Shown: positions 27,079 through 36,937, numbered from the stretch's first letter. The stretch is DNA of 64,000 nt from Cryobacterium fucosi (GCF_004403515.1 NZ_SOHH01000056.1:103533-167532), one strand, 5' to 3'. Notes: generated from the letters alone by a model not told the origin. Numbers and translations: made by a program.

Positions 27079-28401
27079 ATGGGTGTCTGCGATATTCCCG
27101 TCATCTCCAACGTCTGCGACACCGCAGGCGAGGCCGCAGCGACGCTCGTGTCTGCGCCGTTCGACTGGCTCGCCTCTACCATGGGGCAGGCCGCTGGATG
27201 GCTGATCGAGACGATGTGGACCGTATTCGACTCGACTACCCTCGTTGATGTCACCGCCGATGGCTACCTGGACGTCTACAACCTGCTGTTCGGCATCGGT
27301 GTATTCATCGTCTTGCTGTTCTTCTGTTTCCAACTAATCCTCGGCCTCATCCGTCGCGAACCCTCTGCGCTCTCACGCGCCGCGCTGGGAGCGGCGAAAG
27401 CAGTACTCGGATCGTTCGTTGTCATCACGTTGACCGCGACCGCACTGGAGATTGTTGACCAACTGTGTATCGGCATCGTCCAGGCTGCTGGCGAGACAAC
27501 CGCGTCCATGGGCGACAAGATCGCCCTACTTACCGCTGGCCTTACGGCGATTAACATCTCGGCACCCGGAGTCGGCGCAATCGTGACGATCTTCCTTGCG
27601 GGGCTCATGATCTGCGCCGTCGCCATCGTCTGGTTCTCCTTGCTAATTCGCAAGGCGCTCTTGTTGGTCGCAATCGTGCTCGCTCCGCTCGCCTTCGCTG
27701 GCGCAGCTTGGGACGTCACCCGCGGGTGGATCGGGAAGTGGGCCGCGTTCGTCATCGCCCTCATCGTCTCCAAGCTCGTTCTCGTCGTCGTGTTCCTCAT
27801 CGCAATCACTCAGGTTGCGACACCGATCGAGGCTGACTTATCAGCGGTGACCGAACCAATCTCGGGCATTGTTCTGTTGTTCATTGCCGCGTTCGCGCCC
27901 TACATGGTGTACCGATTCATCTCCTTCCTCGGCTTTGACGTCTACCACGCCATGGGTAGCGAGCAAGAGGCCAAGAATGCCGTTAACCGCCCTGTTCCCG
28001 TCCCCTCGAAGCCACAAGGCGACGGAGTCAAGAAGGTTCTTGGCAACGACGGTGGAAGCTCGGGAGGCGGCGGCACACCGACGCCGTCGAGCAGCACGCC
28101 CGCCGCATCTGGCGGGGTCGCAACCTCAGCGGGTAGCAGCGGCGGAAGCGCCGCCTCAGGATCAAGTGCCGCGGCTTCCGGCGCAGGCACTGGAGCGGGT
28201 GCCGGTGCGGCTGCTGCGGGTCCAGCAGCAGCCGTCATTATCGGCGCGGAGGTTGCGAAGGCGGCCGCAACCGCAGGACCGAAACTCGGAGGCGCGGTGG
28301 GTGGACAGGCCGAGACCGCCGCTGACAGTAGTGGTCAGTCCGGCGCAGCCGAGCCACAGCCAGCGCCTCAGCGCCGGGCACCGTCGGGCGGGAAGGGGTA
28401 A
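27079..28401 (+). CDS. VirB6/TrbL-type polytopic channel protein
   Basis: This 440-residue protein has about seven hydrophobic segments between residues 60 and 300 (for example FGIGVFIVLLFFCFQLILGL and ALLLVAIVLAPLAFAGAAW), then a low-complexity Gly/Ser/Ala-rich tail of about 120 residues. Topology, size and operon position match VirB6/TrbL channel subunits. The ATG at 27079 is preferred over GTG 27076; GGAAAGGGG lies upstream. The Ala/Gly tail probably faces the cytosol. Confidence 0.85.
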   Translation: MGVCDIPVISNVCDTAGEAAATLVSAPFDWLASTMGQAAGWLIETMWTVFDSTTLVDVTADGYLDVYNLLFGIGVFIVLLFFCFQLILGLIRREPSALSRAALGAAKAVLGSFVVITLTATALEIVDQLCIGIVQAAGETTASMGDKIALLTAGLTAINISAPGVGAIVTIFLAGLMICAVAIVWFSLLIRKALLLVAIVLAPLAFAGAAWDVTRGWIGKWAAFVIALIVSKLVLVVVFLIAITQVATPIEADLSAVTEPISGIVLLFIAAFAPYMVYRFISFLGFDVYHAMGSEQEAKNAVNRPVPVPSKPQGDGVKKVLGNDGGSSGGGGTPTPSSSTPAASGGVATSAGSSGGSAASGSSAAASGAGTGAGAGAAAAGPAAAVIIGAEVAKAAATAGPKLGGAVGGQAETAADSSGQSGAAEPQPAPQRRAPSGGKG

Positions 28402-28407
28402 CCGACG

Positions 28408-29874
28408 ATGTCATCTACGAAGAATGAGCGTCAGGGCACGGAGTTGGTACCGGTGAAATTCTCCCGGCTCACCCGCCGCGGCGTCCTCCTGGGGCTTTCT
28501 CTGTATCAGCTCGTCACGCTCGGAGCAGGGGTCGGCACTCTCGTGTGGGCGTTCTATGCAGGCGGCGGAATCCTCATCGCTTTCACCGCGCCTGTCTGGC
28601 TCCTTGCCGCGGCGATCACGTGGATTCCCATCGCGGGACGGCCAACAGTCGAATGGGTTCCCGTTGCGTTCGGATGGCTATGGAAGGCCACTGGGGGTCA
28701 GCTTGCCTACCGACGCCGCATCGTGAAGCCGCGTCCCGCCGGTACTCTTGCGCTGCCCGGCGACGTAGCCAGGCTGCGCGAGTACAACGACCCTACGACC
28801 GGGGCAGGGATGGTTCACGACCCCGCCGCCTCAACCTTGACGGCAGTGCTGTCTGTGACGCATCCTGCATTCGTGCTCCTCGACCCCGGCGAACAAGAAC
28901 GCCGCGTCACCGCATGGGGCCGTGTCCTCGCGACTGTTTGCCGGTCGGGGCACATCTCGATGCTCCAGGTGCTGGAGCGGACGCTCCCGGATTCCGGCAC
29001 GGGACTTGCCGAATGGTGGGCCTCGCACGGCGTCCACGACGAGTCCTGGGCATCGACGACCTACCGAGAGCTGATCGACCGCGCGGGACCCGCAGGTGAG
29101 CGCCACGCAACCACGCTTTCCCTGTCACTCGACATGCGAGCGGCGTCACGGCAAATCAGGACCGCTGGCGGCGGAATCCGAGGTGCCGCAGCCGTGCTCC
29201 GTCAGGACATGTCGACACTCGTTGCGGCAATGCGATCAGCCGATCTCGCCCCCTCAGAATGGCTGACGTGCGGACAGATTGCCGTGATTCTTCGCTCCGC
29301 ATACGATCCAGCGGTTGCCGCGACCCTCGAACGACATGGTGAGCTCGGACAGTCGCTCGCCACCGCTGGCCCCGTCGCGGTGAATGAGTCCTGGTCGAAG
29401 CTACGAACCGACTCCGCCCACCACGCCGTTCTCTGGATCAGCGAGTGGCCGAGGTCGATGGTCTACCCGGGGTTCCTCGCACCGGTACTGCTTTCGATGG
29501 GGATTCAGCGGTCGTTCTCGCTGCTGTGTACGCCGATGCGCTCCGACCAAGCCGCTCGCGACATCCGAAAGAAGAAGACCGAGTACATTTCGGACGCCGC
29601 CCAGCGTCAGAAGATCGGGCAGATCGAAGACGCTTCACAAACCGCCGAGTTCCACGACGTTCTTCAGCAAGAAGCTGACCTCACCGCGGGACACGGCGTC
29701 CTGCGGTTCACGGGGCTCATCAGCGTCTCCGCCACGACCACCGACGACCTCGATGCTGCGGTCGCCGCGATCGAGCAAGCCGCAATCCAGGCTTCGTGCG
29801 AGACTCGGCTGCTCGTGGGTCAGCAGGCCCAGGCGTTCACAGCGGCGGCGCTCCCCTTGTGCCGGGTTGTGTGA
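28408..29874 (+). CDS. SCO6880-type T4SS protein (PrgI/VirB3-VirB4 N-domain-like)
   Basis: Two transmembrane helices near the N-terminus (about 28-75) precede a soluble domain of about 400 residues resembling the SCO6880 family, which pairs with a separate VirB4-type ATPase in actinobacteria. The DNA-binding-like core contains STLVAAMRSADL, DQAARDIRKKKTEYISDA and VSATTTDDLDAAVAAIEQAA. No Walker A is present, consistent with the ATPase half being the separate gene at 32549. The start follows GGAAGGGG by about 8 bp. An antisense gene now separates it from the ATPase. Confidence 0.85.
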   Translation: MSSTKNERQGTELVPVKFSRLTRRGVLLGLSLYQLVTLGAGVGTLVWAFYAGGGILIAFTAPVWLLAAAITWIPIAGRPTVEWVPVAFGWLWKATGGQLAYRRRIVKPRPAGTLALPGDVARLREYNDPTTGAGMVHDPAASTLTAVLSVTHPAFVLLDPGEQERRVTAWGRVLATVCRSGHISMLQVLERTLPDSGTGLAEWWASHGVHDESWASTTYRELIDRAGPAGERHATTLSLSLDMRAASRQIRTAGGGIRGAAAVLRQDMSTLVAAMRSADLAPSEWLTCGQIAVILRSAYDPAVAATLERHGELGQSLATAGPVAVNESWSKLRTDSAHHAVLWISEWPRSMVYPGFLAPVLLSMGIQRSFSLLCTPMRSDQAARDIRKKKTEYISDAAQRQKIGQIEDASQTAEFHDVLQQEADLTAGHGVLRFTGLISVSATTTDDLDAAVAAIEQAAIQASCETRLLVGQQAQAFTAAALPLCRVV

Positions 29875-29900
29875 TCACCCCGGCACGAGGTTCCCGCTGT

Positions 29901-31634
29901 TCAGGGCCCGTCAGCGTCAGTCTGGTCTGCGCCGGACTCCGACTCTTGCACACGGAGATCCGCGATCGCCATTCGGTCCGCTCGCGTAGTTGTCGCACCC
30001 TCGTTGAGCAAGACAACGAGTTTGTCGATCGATCCGGCGTCGGCGGCTGACGGGAAAATCCAGCGGAGGTCTTGATGCTCGGTAATGACATCCACGGTCG
30101 GACGAATGCTCTCGCTCTGCTTCTGGGGAGGCCGAACGAATTCGACCTCCCCAAGCAGGAAGCTTTCGCCAAGTTCCCCTCGGTGGAGCAACGCCCGGGG
30201 AGCGGCTGTGATGATTCGACTGTCAGTCACTGCGACGAAAGTGCTGGAGGCAGCCGTGTTCACCACAGCAGCCCACTTGCCCGGAGCCAGCGCACTCCAC
30301 GTTGCGTCAACTCTCTTGCCGAGGACGGGCGGCAATGCCCCTACGAGATTGTGCTTGCCAGGCTGATATGGGAACGCAATACCACGGAGTTCCTCTCCAT
30401 CCTCCAAGAACCAGCGCAAAACGTGGAGGTACGGCTCGACGTCGAGGTCCTCCGGAGCACATACCAAGTCCGGTGCCGTCAGTTCGGCAGCAGCAGGGTG
30501 GAGCGTGTTGGCGAGTGGCTCGATCGCTTCAAGGAGCTGGTTGCACGTTAGGCGTGAGGTTTTGGCGTCGCGACGCTTCTTTGTCAATGGCATCGTGGCG
30601 CGGCCCGGGAGTTCCGCGATGATTCTCAACTCGCGCCTGAGGAGTTCGACAAGCTCGGCCGATTCGTGGAGCGCGGCGTCGAATTCTGCGCGTGCATCCC
30701 GAGTGATCACATCAACAAGCTGTGCTTCTTTTTCGTTGTCGGCACCTTCAACTCTCGCCCACGCTGCGCGGATCGCCTGGTACCCGGTGTGGGCCTTCAG
30801 CGAATAGAGCAGGGCGTTCGCATCGAAAAGGATTGCTTCCGCGTTGGTTTTAAGATATTGGCGGCGAGGGGTACCGCTCAGCTGGCCAAGTTGCTTGATG
30901 TGACTGTCGACGTTTCGCTTGTAGAGGTCGAGCTGCTTGTCTAGCGCCGCCTCGTTTCCCGCGACGTTATTCCATAGCGACTTTGTCACACCCTCGATTT
31001 CGCTCGCCTGCTTGATTGCACGATCGATGGATTTGACCAACCCAGTGAGTTCAGACCATTGCTCATGGCGAATCATCTTGAGCGTCTGAGTTGTCAAGGC
31101 AATGTTTGTTCTGACAAGCCCCGAAATCTCGCTGAGTTGCATCTGGAGCGCGATCATCGCGATTGCCGGGCCGATGGCGGCTGCTGCCGCTGCCGCAGTC
31201 ACCCCGTAGGGAATGAATCGTGCCTGGGCGAGGCTCCCGTTCGTTAGCACGGTCCCGAGATAGGCACCATCTTTCGCAGCGAGTTTCCCACCGCTCTTGA
31301 GCAATGCCAAAGTCGCATCATTGACTCGGTACAGGCCCTGTGCACTGGAGATCGCGTTCGCCACGTTGCCCGCAACCGTCCCAGCGTTGCCGATTGAGCC
31401 AAGCACAGTTGAGAGGCGCTCGCGGTCAAACCCCGGGATCAAGCCGAAATCAACGAGTTCAAGACCTTCAGGTATGTTTCCAAAGACCACGGCGGCTCCC
31501 GGAACGACCTCGACCAGGGTCATCGATGTGGCTTTAGCCAGCTCCCCAGCATCGTCCGTGGATGAATCCTTGGTCTGCAACTCCGCATCAGTCTCGTGAC
31601 CGTTTTCATCCACAGCATCTGACGAACTATTCAC
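29901..31634 (-). CDS. Unknown 577-aa protein, antisense cargo in the T4SS operon
   Basis: No family recognised. The N-terminus is acidic and disordered (1-30). A strongly hydrophobic Ala-rich stretch at about 143-165 could span or insert into a membrane. A long helical, coiled-coil-prone region follows (about 165-360). The C-terminal segment (about 455-560) has alternating beta-like pattern reminiscent of PH-like domains (WSALAPGKWAAVV, FVAVTDSRIITAAP). A membrane-active effector with a regulatory domain is one possible reading. It is the second gene antisense to the T4SS genes, sitting exactly between the SCO6880-type gene and the operon's next gene. Function is open. Confidence 0.75.
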   Translation of the reverse strand: MNSSSDAVDENGHETDAELQTKDSSTDDAGELAKATSMTLVEVVPGAAVVFGNIPEGLELVDFGLIPGFDRERLSTVLGSIGNAGTVAGNVANAISSAQGLYRVNDATLALLKSGGKLAAKDGAYLGTVLTNGSLAQARFIPYGVTAAAAAAAIGPAIAMIALQMQLSEISGLVRTNIALTTQTLKMIRHEQWSELTGLVKSIDRAIKQASEIEGVTKSLWNNVAGNEAALDKQLDLYKRNVDSHIKQLGQLSGTPRRQYLKTNAEAILFDANALLYSLKAHTGYQAIRAAWARVEGADNEKEAQLVDVITRDARAEFDAALHESAELVELLRRELRIIAELPGRATMPLTKKRRDAKTSRLTCNQLLEAIEPLANTLHPAAAELTAPDLVCAPEDLDVEPYLHVLRWFLEDGEELRGIAFPYQPGKHNLVGALPPVLGKRVDATWSALAPGKWAAVVNTAASSTFVAVTDSRIITAAPRALLHRGELGESFLLGEVEFVRPPQKQSESIRPTVDVITEHQDLRWIFPSAADAGSIDKLVVLLNEGATTTRADRMAIADLRVQESESGADQTDADGP

Positions 31635-31769
31635 CGTTGCCCCGCTTCCCAGGCGTGCAATGAATTTGCAGTGCCAGTGCCTGGGAACAGTATCTCAGGC
31701 CACCGACGCTCACCGCGGGACCAGCGACGCACCTCACCGGTATTCAGCCACTGCTCTATGGAGGTCGCC

Positions 31770-32552
31770 ATGCCTACGTTCTACGATCCCGGCGCTGACG
31801 CCGGTGAAGCGTCCGAAGCGCTGCGCGGGCTCGCGCACGCCAGCCGCGCGTTCGAGTATCCGCAGGACATGTACAACGTCCTCGGAGACCTGCTCTCAGG
31901 AGTCCGGTCACTGCGGCAGGTGCTCGATCAACTCGCCGCGTCGCACGCTTCGAGCCGTGCGCGCGCGTTCGACGATCATGGCGACCACATCGCTGGATCA
32001 CACGAGGCTCTGAATGCAGCCGCCGCGCTGCATCAGGCAGCGACGCTGATCGATCAGGCCGAAGACCGACTGAACGTCGCAATGTCGGCATCCGGGAGGA
32101 TCGCTTGGCACGCGGAAGCGAAAGAGCCCGCCGAGGTGCGTCGGTGGATCGGAGTCGTGTTCCTGCAGGGCAAGGAAGCCGACGAAGTCCTCGACATGAT
32201 CGATCGCGATGGCTCCGACTCCGCGCTGGGTTATCTGAAGAACTGGGACCACGGGGACGAGACGACGGACGCTGCGATGGAGAACGGCCACGTCTATGAG
32301 GTCCCACCGGCCGGGCCGTTGGAACATGAAATTGGCGACGGCGATTACCAAATGACGTACAGCCACTCGTTCACCCAGGTCGCCCTCTATCGACTCCACA
32401 CGATCAACCCAGAAGACGTTCTCATCGACGATCCCACCGCTCCTGTCGGGGCGGCTTCTGCGCTGTGGCGCTCTCAACGCACGTCAACCTCGCGCTGGTT
32501 CGAGCATCCTGGCGTTGCGGCGGTCAAGCAAGCGCGAGGGATCGCACTGTGA
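31770..32552 (+). CDS. Hypothetical ICE protein, 260 aa
   Basis: No family recognised with confidence. The ATG at 31770 follows GGAGG. The first 110 residues are helical (LRQVLDQLAASHASSRARAFDD, ALHQAATLIDQAEDRL), like small structural helper proteins on actinobacterial elements. The C-terminal part includes WEHPGVAAVKQ-like residues (RWFEHPGVAAVKQARG). Its stop overlaps the GTG of the VirB4 ATPase gene (GTGA), so expression is coupled to the T4SS. Confidence 0.7.
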   Translation: MPTFYDPGADAGEASEALRGLAHASRAFEYPQDMYNVLGDLLSGVRSLRQVLDQLAASHASSRARAFDDHGDHIAGSHEALNAAAALHQAATLIDQAEDRLNVAMSASGRIAWHAEAKEPAEVRRWIGVVFLQGKEADEVLDMIDRDGSDSALGYLKNWDHGDETTDAAMENGHVYEVPPAGPLEHEIGDGDYQMTYSHSFTQVALYRLHTINPEDVLIDDPTAPVGAASALWRSQRTSTSRWFEHPGVAAVKQARGIAL

Positions 32553-34033
32553 ACCGCGACGACGCAGAGCGTCTCCACACCGCGGTGCTCGTTTCTCCCG
32601 CATCAGAAAAGCGAGGCCTCCGGAAGCAGCGTCGGCACGCCGCAGCGAAGCTCCAAGCCGAACAACGCCAGACTGAGCGCGCAGCATCAAAAGCGAAGCA
32701 TCAAGCCGAACTCGCAGAACGCCGCGGCACCACATACCTGCCAGCTGCTGGTGAGCCTGGCCCGGCGCAACTGCGGTCAGCAGGTCACTTCCGGTTGCCA
32801 CGTCATCAGGACACCTCCGCGACACTGGCTGGTGCATACCCGTTCCTCGCCGAAGGTGGGCTCGGGTCAGAGGGAGTATTCGTCGGCCAAGACCTCTACT
32901 CGGGCGGTAGCTTCGTGTACGACCCATGGGTGCTCTACGCCCGCGGCCTCATCACCGCGCCGAACCTGGTACTCGCGGGCATCGTCGGCTCCGGTAAGTC
33001 GTCACTCGCCAAGAGCCTCTACACGCGGTCATTGCCGTTCGGTCGGCGCGTTTACGTACCGGGCGATCCGAAAGGCGAGCACACCGCGGTTGCCGAAGCC
33101 GTCGGTGGTCGCGCGATCATCCTCGGGCGCGGCCTCTCGACACGGTTGAATCCGCTTGACGAGGGCTACCGACCGTCGAGCATGAGCGATGAGACGTGGA
33201 GCTCCACTGTTGCCTCCCGCCGCCGAGATCTCCTCGGAGCGCTGGCAGAGACGGTACTGACCCGCCCACTCTCGCCCCTTGAGCACACCGCAATCGACAC
33301 GGCACTCTCCGCGACAGTACGCGGGAACGACGTGCCAATCCTGCCCATGATCGTCGACCACATCCTCAGCCCAGAGTCCACCTCCGACCCAGATGGGCGA
33401 CTCGCCGAGGATGGCCGCATGGTCGGCCACGCCTTGCGGCGGCTCGTGGCCGGTGACCTTGCTGGGCTCTTCGACGGCCCCTCCACCGTGACATTCGATC
33501 CGACCCTGCCGATGATCTCCCTGGACTTGTCACGAGTGGCCGAGAACTCAACGTTGATCTCGGTCCTGATGACCTGCTCCAGTGCATGGATGGAGTCAGC
33601 GCTACTGGACCCGAACGGCGGGCAACGCTGGTGCATTTACGACGAAGCCTGGCGACTGATGTCCCACCCAGCGCTCCTGAAGCGGATGGATGCACATTGG
33701 CGGCTCGCCCGGCACTATGGCATCGCGAACATGCTCATCTTCCACAAGCTCACCGACCTGGAGAACGTCGGCGACCAAGGCTCCGCCATGCGATCGCTGG
33801 CGAACGGCCTCCTTGCGAACGCAGAGACCAGAATCATTTACCGGCAGGAATCAGACCAACTCGGCACCACTGCTCGGGCTCTCGGTCTGACCAGCACTGA
33901 GCAGAAGCTGTTGCCCGGCTTAGGTGTTGGCCAGGGGTTGTGGCGGATCAAGGATCGCTCCTTCGTCTGCCAGCATCAGCTTCACCCTGCCGAGCTGGAT
34001 CTCTTCGACACGACAACCCGAATGACCAGCTGA
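32549..34033 (+). CDS. VirB4/TrbE-type T4SS ATPase
   Basis: A cytosolic motor ATPase of about 494 residues. Walker A AGIVGSGKSS sits at about 143-152, Walker B WCIYDEAW at about 360-367, and late polar motifs at IFHKLTDLENVG and RIIYRQESDQLG, as in VirB4 C-domains. The N-terminus is short and basic with a coiled-coil-like stretch; the usual VirB4 N-domain is likely supplied by the SCO6880-type gene. GTG 32549 overlaps the previous stop. A 31-bp gap precedes the next gene. Confidence 0.9.
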   Translation: MNRDDAERLHTAVLVSPASEKRGLRKQRRHAAAKLQAEQRQTERAASKAKHQAELAERRGTTYLPAAGEPGPAQLRSAGHFRLPRHQDTSATLAGAYPFLAEGGLGSEGVFVGQDLYSGGSFVYDPWVLYARGLITAPNLVLAGIVGSGKSSLAKSLYTRSLPFGRRVYVPGDPKGEHTAVAEAVGGRAIILGRGLSTRLNPLDEGYRPSSMSDETWSSTVASRRRDLLGALAETVLTRPLSPLEHTAIDTALSATVRGNDVPILPMIVDHILSPESTSDPDGRLAEDGRMVGHALRRLVAGDLAGLFDGPSTVTFDPTLPMISLDLSRVAENSTLISVLMTCSSAWMESALLDPNGGQRWCIYDEAWRLMSHPALLKRMDAHWRLARHYGIANMLIFHKLTDLENVGDQGSAMRSLANGLLANAETRIIYRQESDQLGTTARALGLTSTEQKLLPGLGVGQGLWRIKDRSFVCQHQLHPAELDLFDTTTRMTS

Positions 34034-34064
34034 GACCAAGGGCAGCCGAGCGCACCTCGGTGGC

Positions 34065-34598
34065 ATGAGTACCCACCACCGCGATGCCGTCCGTTCATTT
34101 GACACACCGATCTCCCTGCCGCTTGCCGTCGTCACCGTCGGTGAGTTCGGAGCCATCACCGTCACTGTCGATGGCTCTGAGTTTCCGCCGGAGTCGCCCG
34201 GTGCCGCCTGGAGCCGGGCCCAGTTCGGCGATCTGCTCGACGCAATTACGCAGAATCGCAGCCGCACGGTACGAGTCGAAGTTCATGAGTCCGACGGACC
34301 GGTATACACGGACATCATCCACGCCGAAAACACTGAGCGCGCCAAGCGAGAACAAATTTCGGCGGTTCCAAGTCGACGAGAACGCCGTCGCCAGGCATCC
34401 GAACTAGTCGAGGTAATCGGCGAAGGATTCGTGCCCGGCGAAGACATCACCGTCGCGATTCCAGTTTCGACTTCCGAAGGGAAGGCCGACGGCGGCGCCC
34501 GGGCACTCATCGACCTCAGCCACCTCGCAGACGATGTGACGGACGTGCTACTGGTTGGGCATGTGTCAGGTACCGTCATCGCCCGGCGGCTCCCGTGA
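34065..34598 (+). CDS. Hypothetical ICE protein, 177 aa
   Basis: No family recognised. A soluble 177-residue protein with a beta-rich N-terminal half (LAVVTVGEFGAITVTVDGSEF) and a basic helical stretch (SRRERRRQASELVEVIGEGFVPGEDI). It is sandwiched between the VirB4 and VirD4 genes and overlaps the latter's GTG by 4 bp, so it is probably a transfer accessory. Confidence 0.7.
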   Translation: MSTHHRDAVRSFDTPISLPLAVVTVGEFGAITVTVDGSEFPPESPGAAWSRAQFGDLLDAITQNRSRTVRVEVHESDGPVYTDIIHAENTERAKREQISAVPSRRERRRQASELVEVIGEGFVPGEDITVAIPVSTSEGKADGGARALIDLSHLADDVTDVLLVGHVSGTVIARRLP

Positions 34599-36376
34599 GC
34601 GCCTCGCAGCACCAGTCAGGGTCGCTCGGCGACGAGCTCACGAACATCCTGATGGCAGGGCTCATCGGTGTGTTTGGGCTCGGGCTTTTGCTCCGTGGAG
34701 CAGGGTCGATGGCCGCGCTGCTCACCGGAGCACCCCAGCCCGAAGCCGGGATCACCGCCGGAGTTGCCGTACTGTTCGACCCCGCGGACCCTGGTAGTGC
34801 ACTTCATTCCGCGGGGCTCAATCCCTCCACGTATTGGGTGACCGCTGTCGTATTTCTCAGCGTGCTCGGTGCTGCTGGCGCGTGGGGGTGGACGCGATGG
34901 CGGCGCCACTCGCGGAAGGTCGAGACTGATCCGCACCGCCTCGCTGGTACCGCCACCAGTCATGAGGTCACGACGGCCGCATCCCCACGAGCACTACTGC
35001 GCCGCGCGGCCACGCTCCGTCCATCGCTCGACGATCCGTCACCTGAAGAGGTCGGATATTTGCTCGGTCGATCACACGGAAAAGAAGTGTGGGCGAGCGT
35101 CGAAGACTCGATCCTGCTCATCGGGCCACCTCGCTCCGGAAAGGGGCTGCACGTTGTGATTCCAGCGATCCTCGACGCGCCGGGCGCCGTCGTCACCACG
35201 TCGACTCGACCTGACAACCTCACGACCACGCTCAATGCCCGGCAGAAATCCGGGCCGGTCGCGGTGTTCGATCCACAGCGTCTCGCCGAGGGTGTCCCTG
35301 CAGGATTGCGGTGGTCGCCGATTCGTGGATGCGAGGATCCACTCACCGCGATGATCCGTGCGACCGGCCTCGCTGCCGCGACGGGTCTCTCGCACGGCGG
35401 CGTTGAAGGAGGAGGATTCTGGGAAGGCAAAACCCGTACCGCGCTTCAGGCCCTCCTCCACGCTGCGGCCCTCGATCATCGCAGCCCTACCGAGCTATTC
35501 CGTTGGACGCTGGACCCGACGTCCGCGGCTGAGGCTGTCGCCATTCTCACCGGCTCGCCTAACGCCGCTACCGGCTGGGCCGACTCGTTGGAGGCGATGA
35601 TCGATGCCGATCCACGCACCCGCGACTCCATCTGGCAGGGTGTTTCTCTCGCTCTCGCCGCGCTCGCCGATCCGCGGGTGCTCGACGCTGTCAGCCCCGG
35701 TCCGGGCGAAGACTTCGACCCCGAGAGCTTCATCCGCGAGTGTGGCACTCTTTACCTCCTCGCCACCGGCGCTGGGGCGGGAAATAGCGCAGCGCTCGTC
35801 GCTGCATTTGTCGAGGATCTCGTCGAGACCGCCCGCCGTATGGCCGCACGCTCCCCTGGCGCGCGGCTCGACCCGCCGCTTCTGCTCGCACTCGATGAGA
35901 TCGGGAACCTCGCACCGCTCCCCTCCTTGCCGACGCTGATGGCGGAGGGCGGCGGTACGGGCATCACCACGATGCCCGTACTTCAGTCGCTCGCGCAGGC
36001 ACGCGATAAGTGGAGCGAGAATCAAGCCGCGGCAATCTGGGACGCCTCCATCGTCAAGATCGTCCTGGGCGGTGCATCCAATTCGAAGGACCTTCAAGAC
36101 CTCTCCACGCTCATCGGGGAACGCGACGAGTACACCGACTCAGTAACGCTCGGAGACCGAGGTTCCCGCTCCAACCAGCGATCGGTGCGGCGGGTACCGA
36201 TCCTCCCGCCCGACCGCGTCCGAACCATGCCCTTCGGCACCGGCGTGATCCTGCTGCGCTCTGCCCCACCGATCATCACTGACCTGCGCCCCTGGCCGAA
36301 ACGCGGCGATGCCGCCCAGTTGCGACATGATCGCGCCGCGGTGGAACAACTCCTGGAGCGCCCCGCGCAGCCGTGA
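34595..36376 (+). CDS. VirD4/TraG-type coupling protein (T4CP)
   Basis: This protein links the relaxase-DNA complex to the T4SS. It has two N-terminal transmembrane helices (about 18-40 and 82-103), then a RecA-like ATPase domain with Walker A IGPPRSGKG at about 178 and Walker B LLLALDEIGNLAPL at about 430. An all-alpha region lies between. Size of 593 residues is normal. The GTG start overlaps the upstream stop. The gap to the SSB gene (36377-36458) contains a small CAGTCC..GGACTG inverted repeat. Confidence 0.92.
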   Translation: MSASQHQSGSLGDELTNILMAGLIGVFGLGLLLRGAGSMAALLTGAPQPEAGITAGVAVLFDPADPGSALHSAGLNPSTYWVTAVVFLSVLGAAGAWGWTRWRRHSRKVETDPHRLAGTATSHEVTTAASPRALLRRAATLRPSLDDPSPEEVGYLLGRSHGKEVWASVEDSILLIGPPRSGKGLHVVIPAILDAPGAVVTTSTRPDNLTTTLNARQKSGPVAVFDPQRLAEGVPAGLRWSPIRGCEDPLTAMIRATGLAAATGLSHGGVEGGGFWEGKTRTALQALLHAAALDHRSPTELFRWTLDPTSAAEAVAILTGSPNAATGWADSLEAMIDADPRTRDSIWQGVSLALAALADPRVLDAVSPGPGEDFDPESFIRECGTLYLLATGAGAGNSAALVAAFVEDLVETARRMAARSPGARLDPPLLLALDEIGNLAPLPSLPTLMAEGGGTGITTMPVLQSLAQARDKWSENQAAAIWDASIVKIVLGGASNSKDLQDLSTLIGERDEYTDSVTLGDRGSRSNQRSVRRVPILPPDRVRTMPFGTGVILLRSAPPIITDLRPWPKRGDAAQLRHDRAAVEQLLERPAQP

Positions 36377-36458
36377 CGCGCGCTGGGCGCCGACGCGTAC
36401 CTGTCTGCCACAGCAGTCCCTATTCCACTGGACTGCCCGATCAGACACAGGAGCAATC

Positions 36459-36923
36459 ATGGCCATCGACACTCGACAAGCAATCGCGGGGTTCATCGCG
36501 ACTGAGCCGCGGATGACGTACTCGGACGACGGCACTGCTCGGTTCTATGCCCGGGTCGGCATCGAGCATTCGCAGCAGCAGCCCGACGGCAGCTTCGCGC
36601 AACTTGAGCCGACCTTCCACGACATGAGCGCCTTCCGGCGCGCTGCTGAGGAGGGCGTCGCTCGCTTCCACAAGGGCGACAAGTTCATTGCCACCGGCCG
36701 TATCCACGAATACTCGTACGAGAAGGACGGTCAGACCATCGAGACGGAGGAGTTCATCGTCTCCCGCTTCGGACACGATCTCGCCCGCACGCGCTACGAG
36801 GTCGATCGCACGATGCACCGCGGTGGCACCGCACAGGAAACGAACGCTCGCGAAACCACGTCCTTCGAAGCGTCCAGTCGCGCCAACCGCCAAGCAGGGC
36901 CCGCCCCGGCCCTGGGCATCTGA
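36459..36923 (+). CDS. ssb: Single-stranded DNA-binding protein, ICE-encoded
   Basis: An OB-fold SSB-like protein of 154 residues: ATEPRMTYSDDGTARFYARVGIEH, then FHDMSAFRRAAEEGVARFHKGDKFIATGRIHEYSYEKDGQ. The 3' end is low-complexity and ends in GI rather than the DDDIPF tail of chromosomal SSB, as is usual for element-borne copies. It would coat incoming single strands after conjugation. The ATG follows CAGGAG. Confidence 0.85.
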   Translation: MAIDTRQAIAGFIATEPRMTYSDDGTARFYARVGIEHSQQQPDGSFAQLEPTFHDMSAFRRAAEEGVARFHKGDKFIATGRIHEYSYEKDGQTIETEEFIVSRFGHDLARTRYEVDRTMHRGGTAQETNARETTSFEASSRANRQAGPAPALGI

Positions 36924-36937
36924 AGACGGGAACCGTC

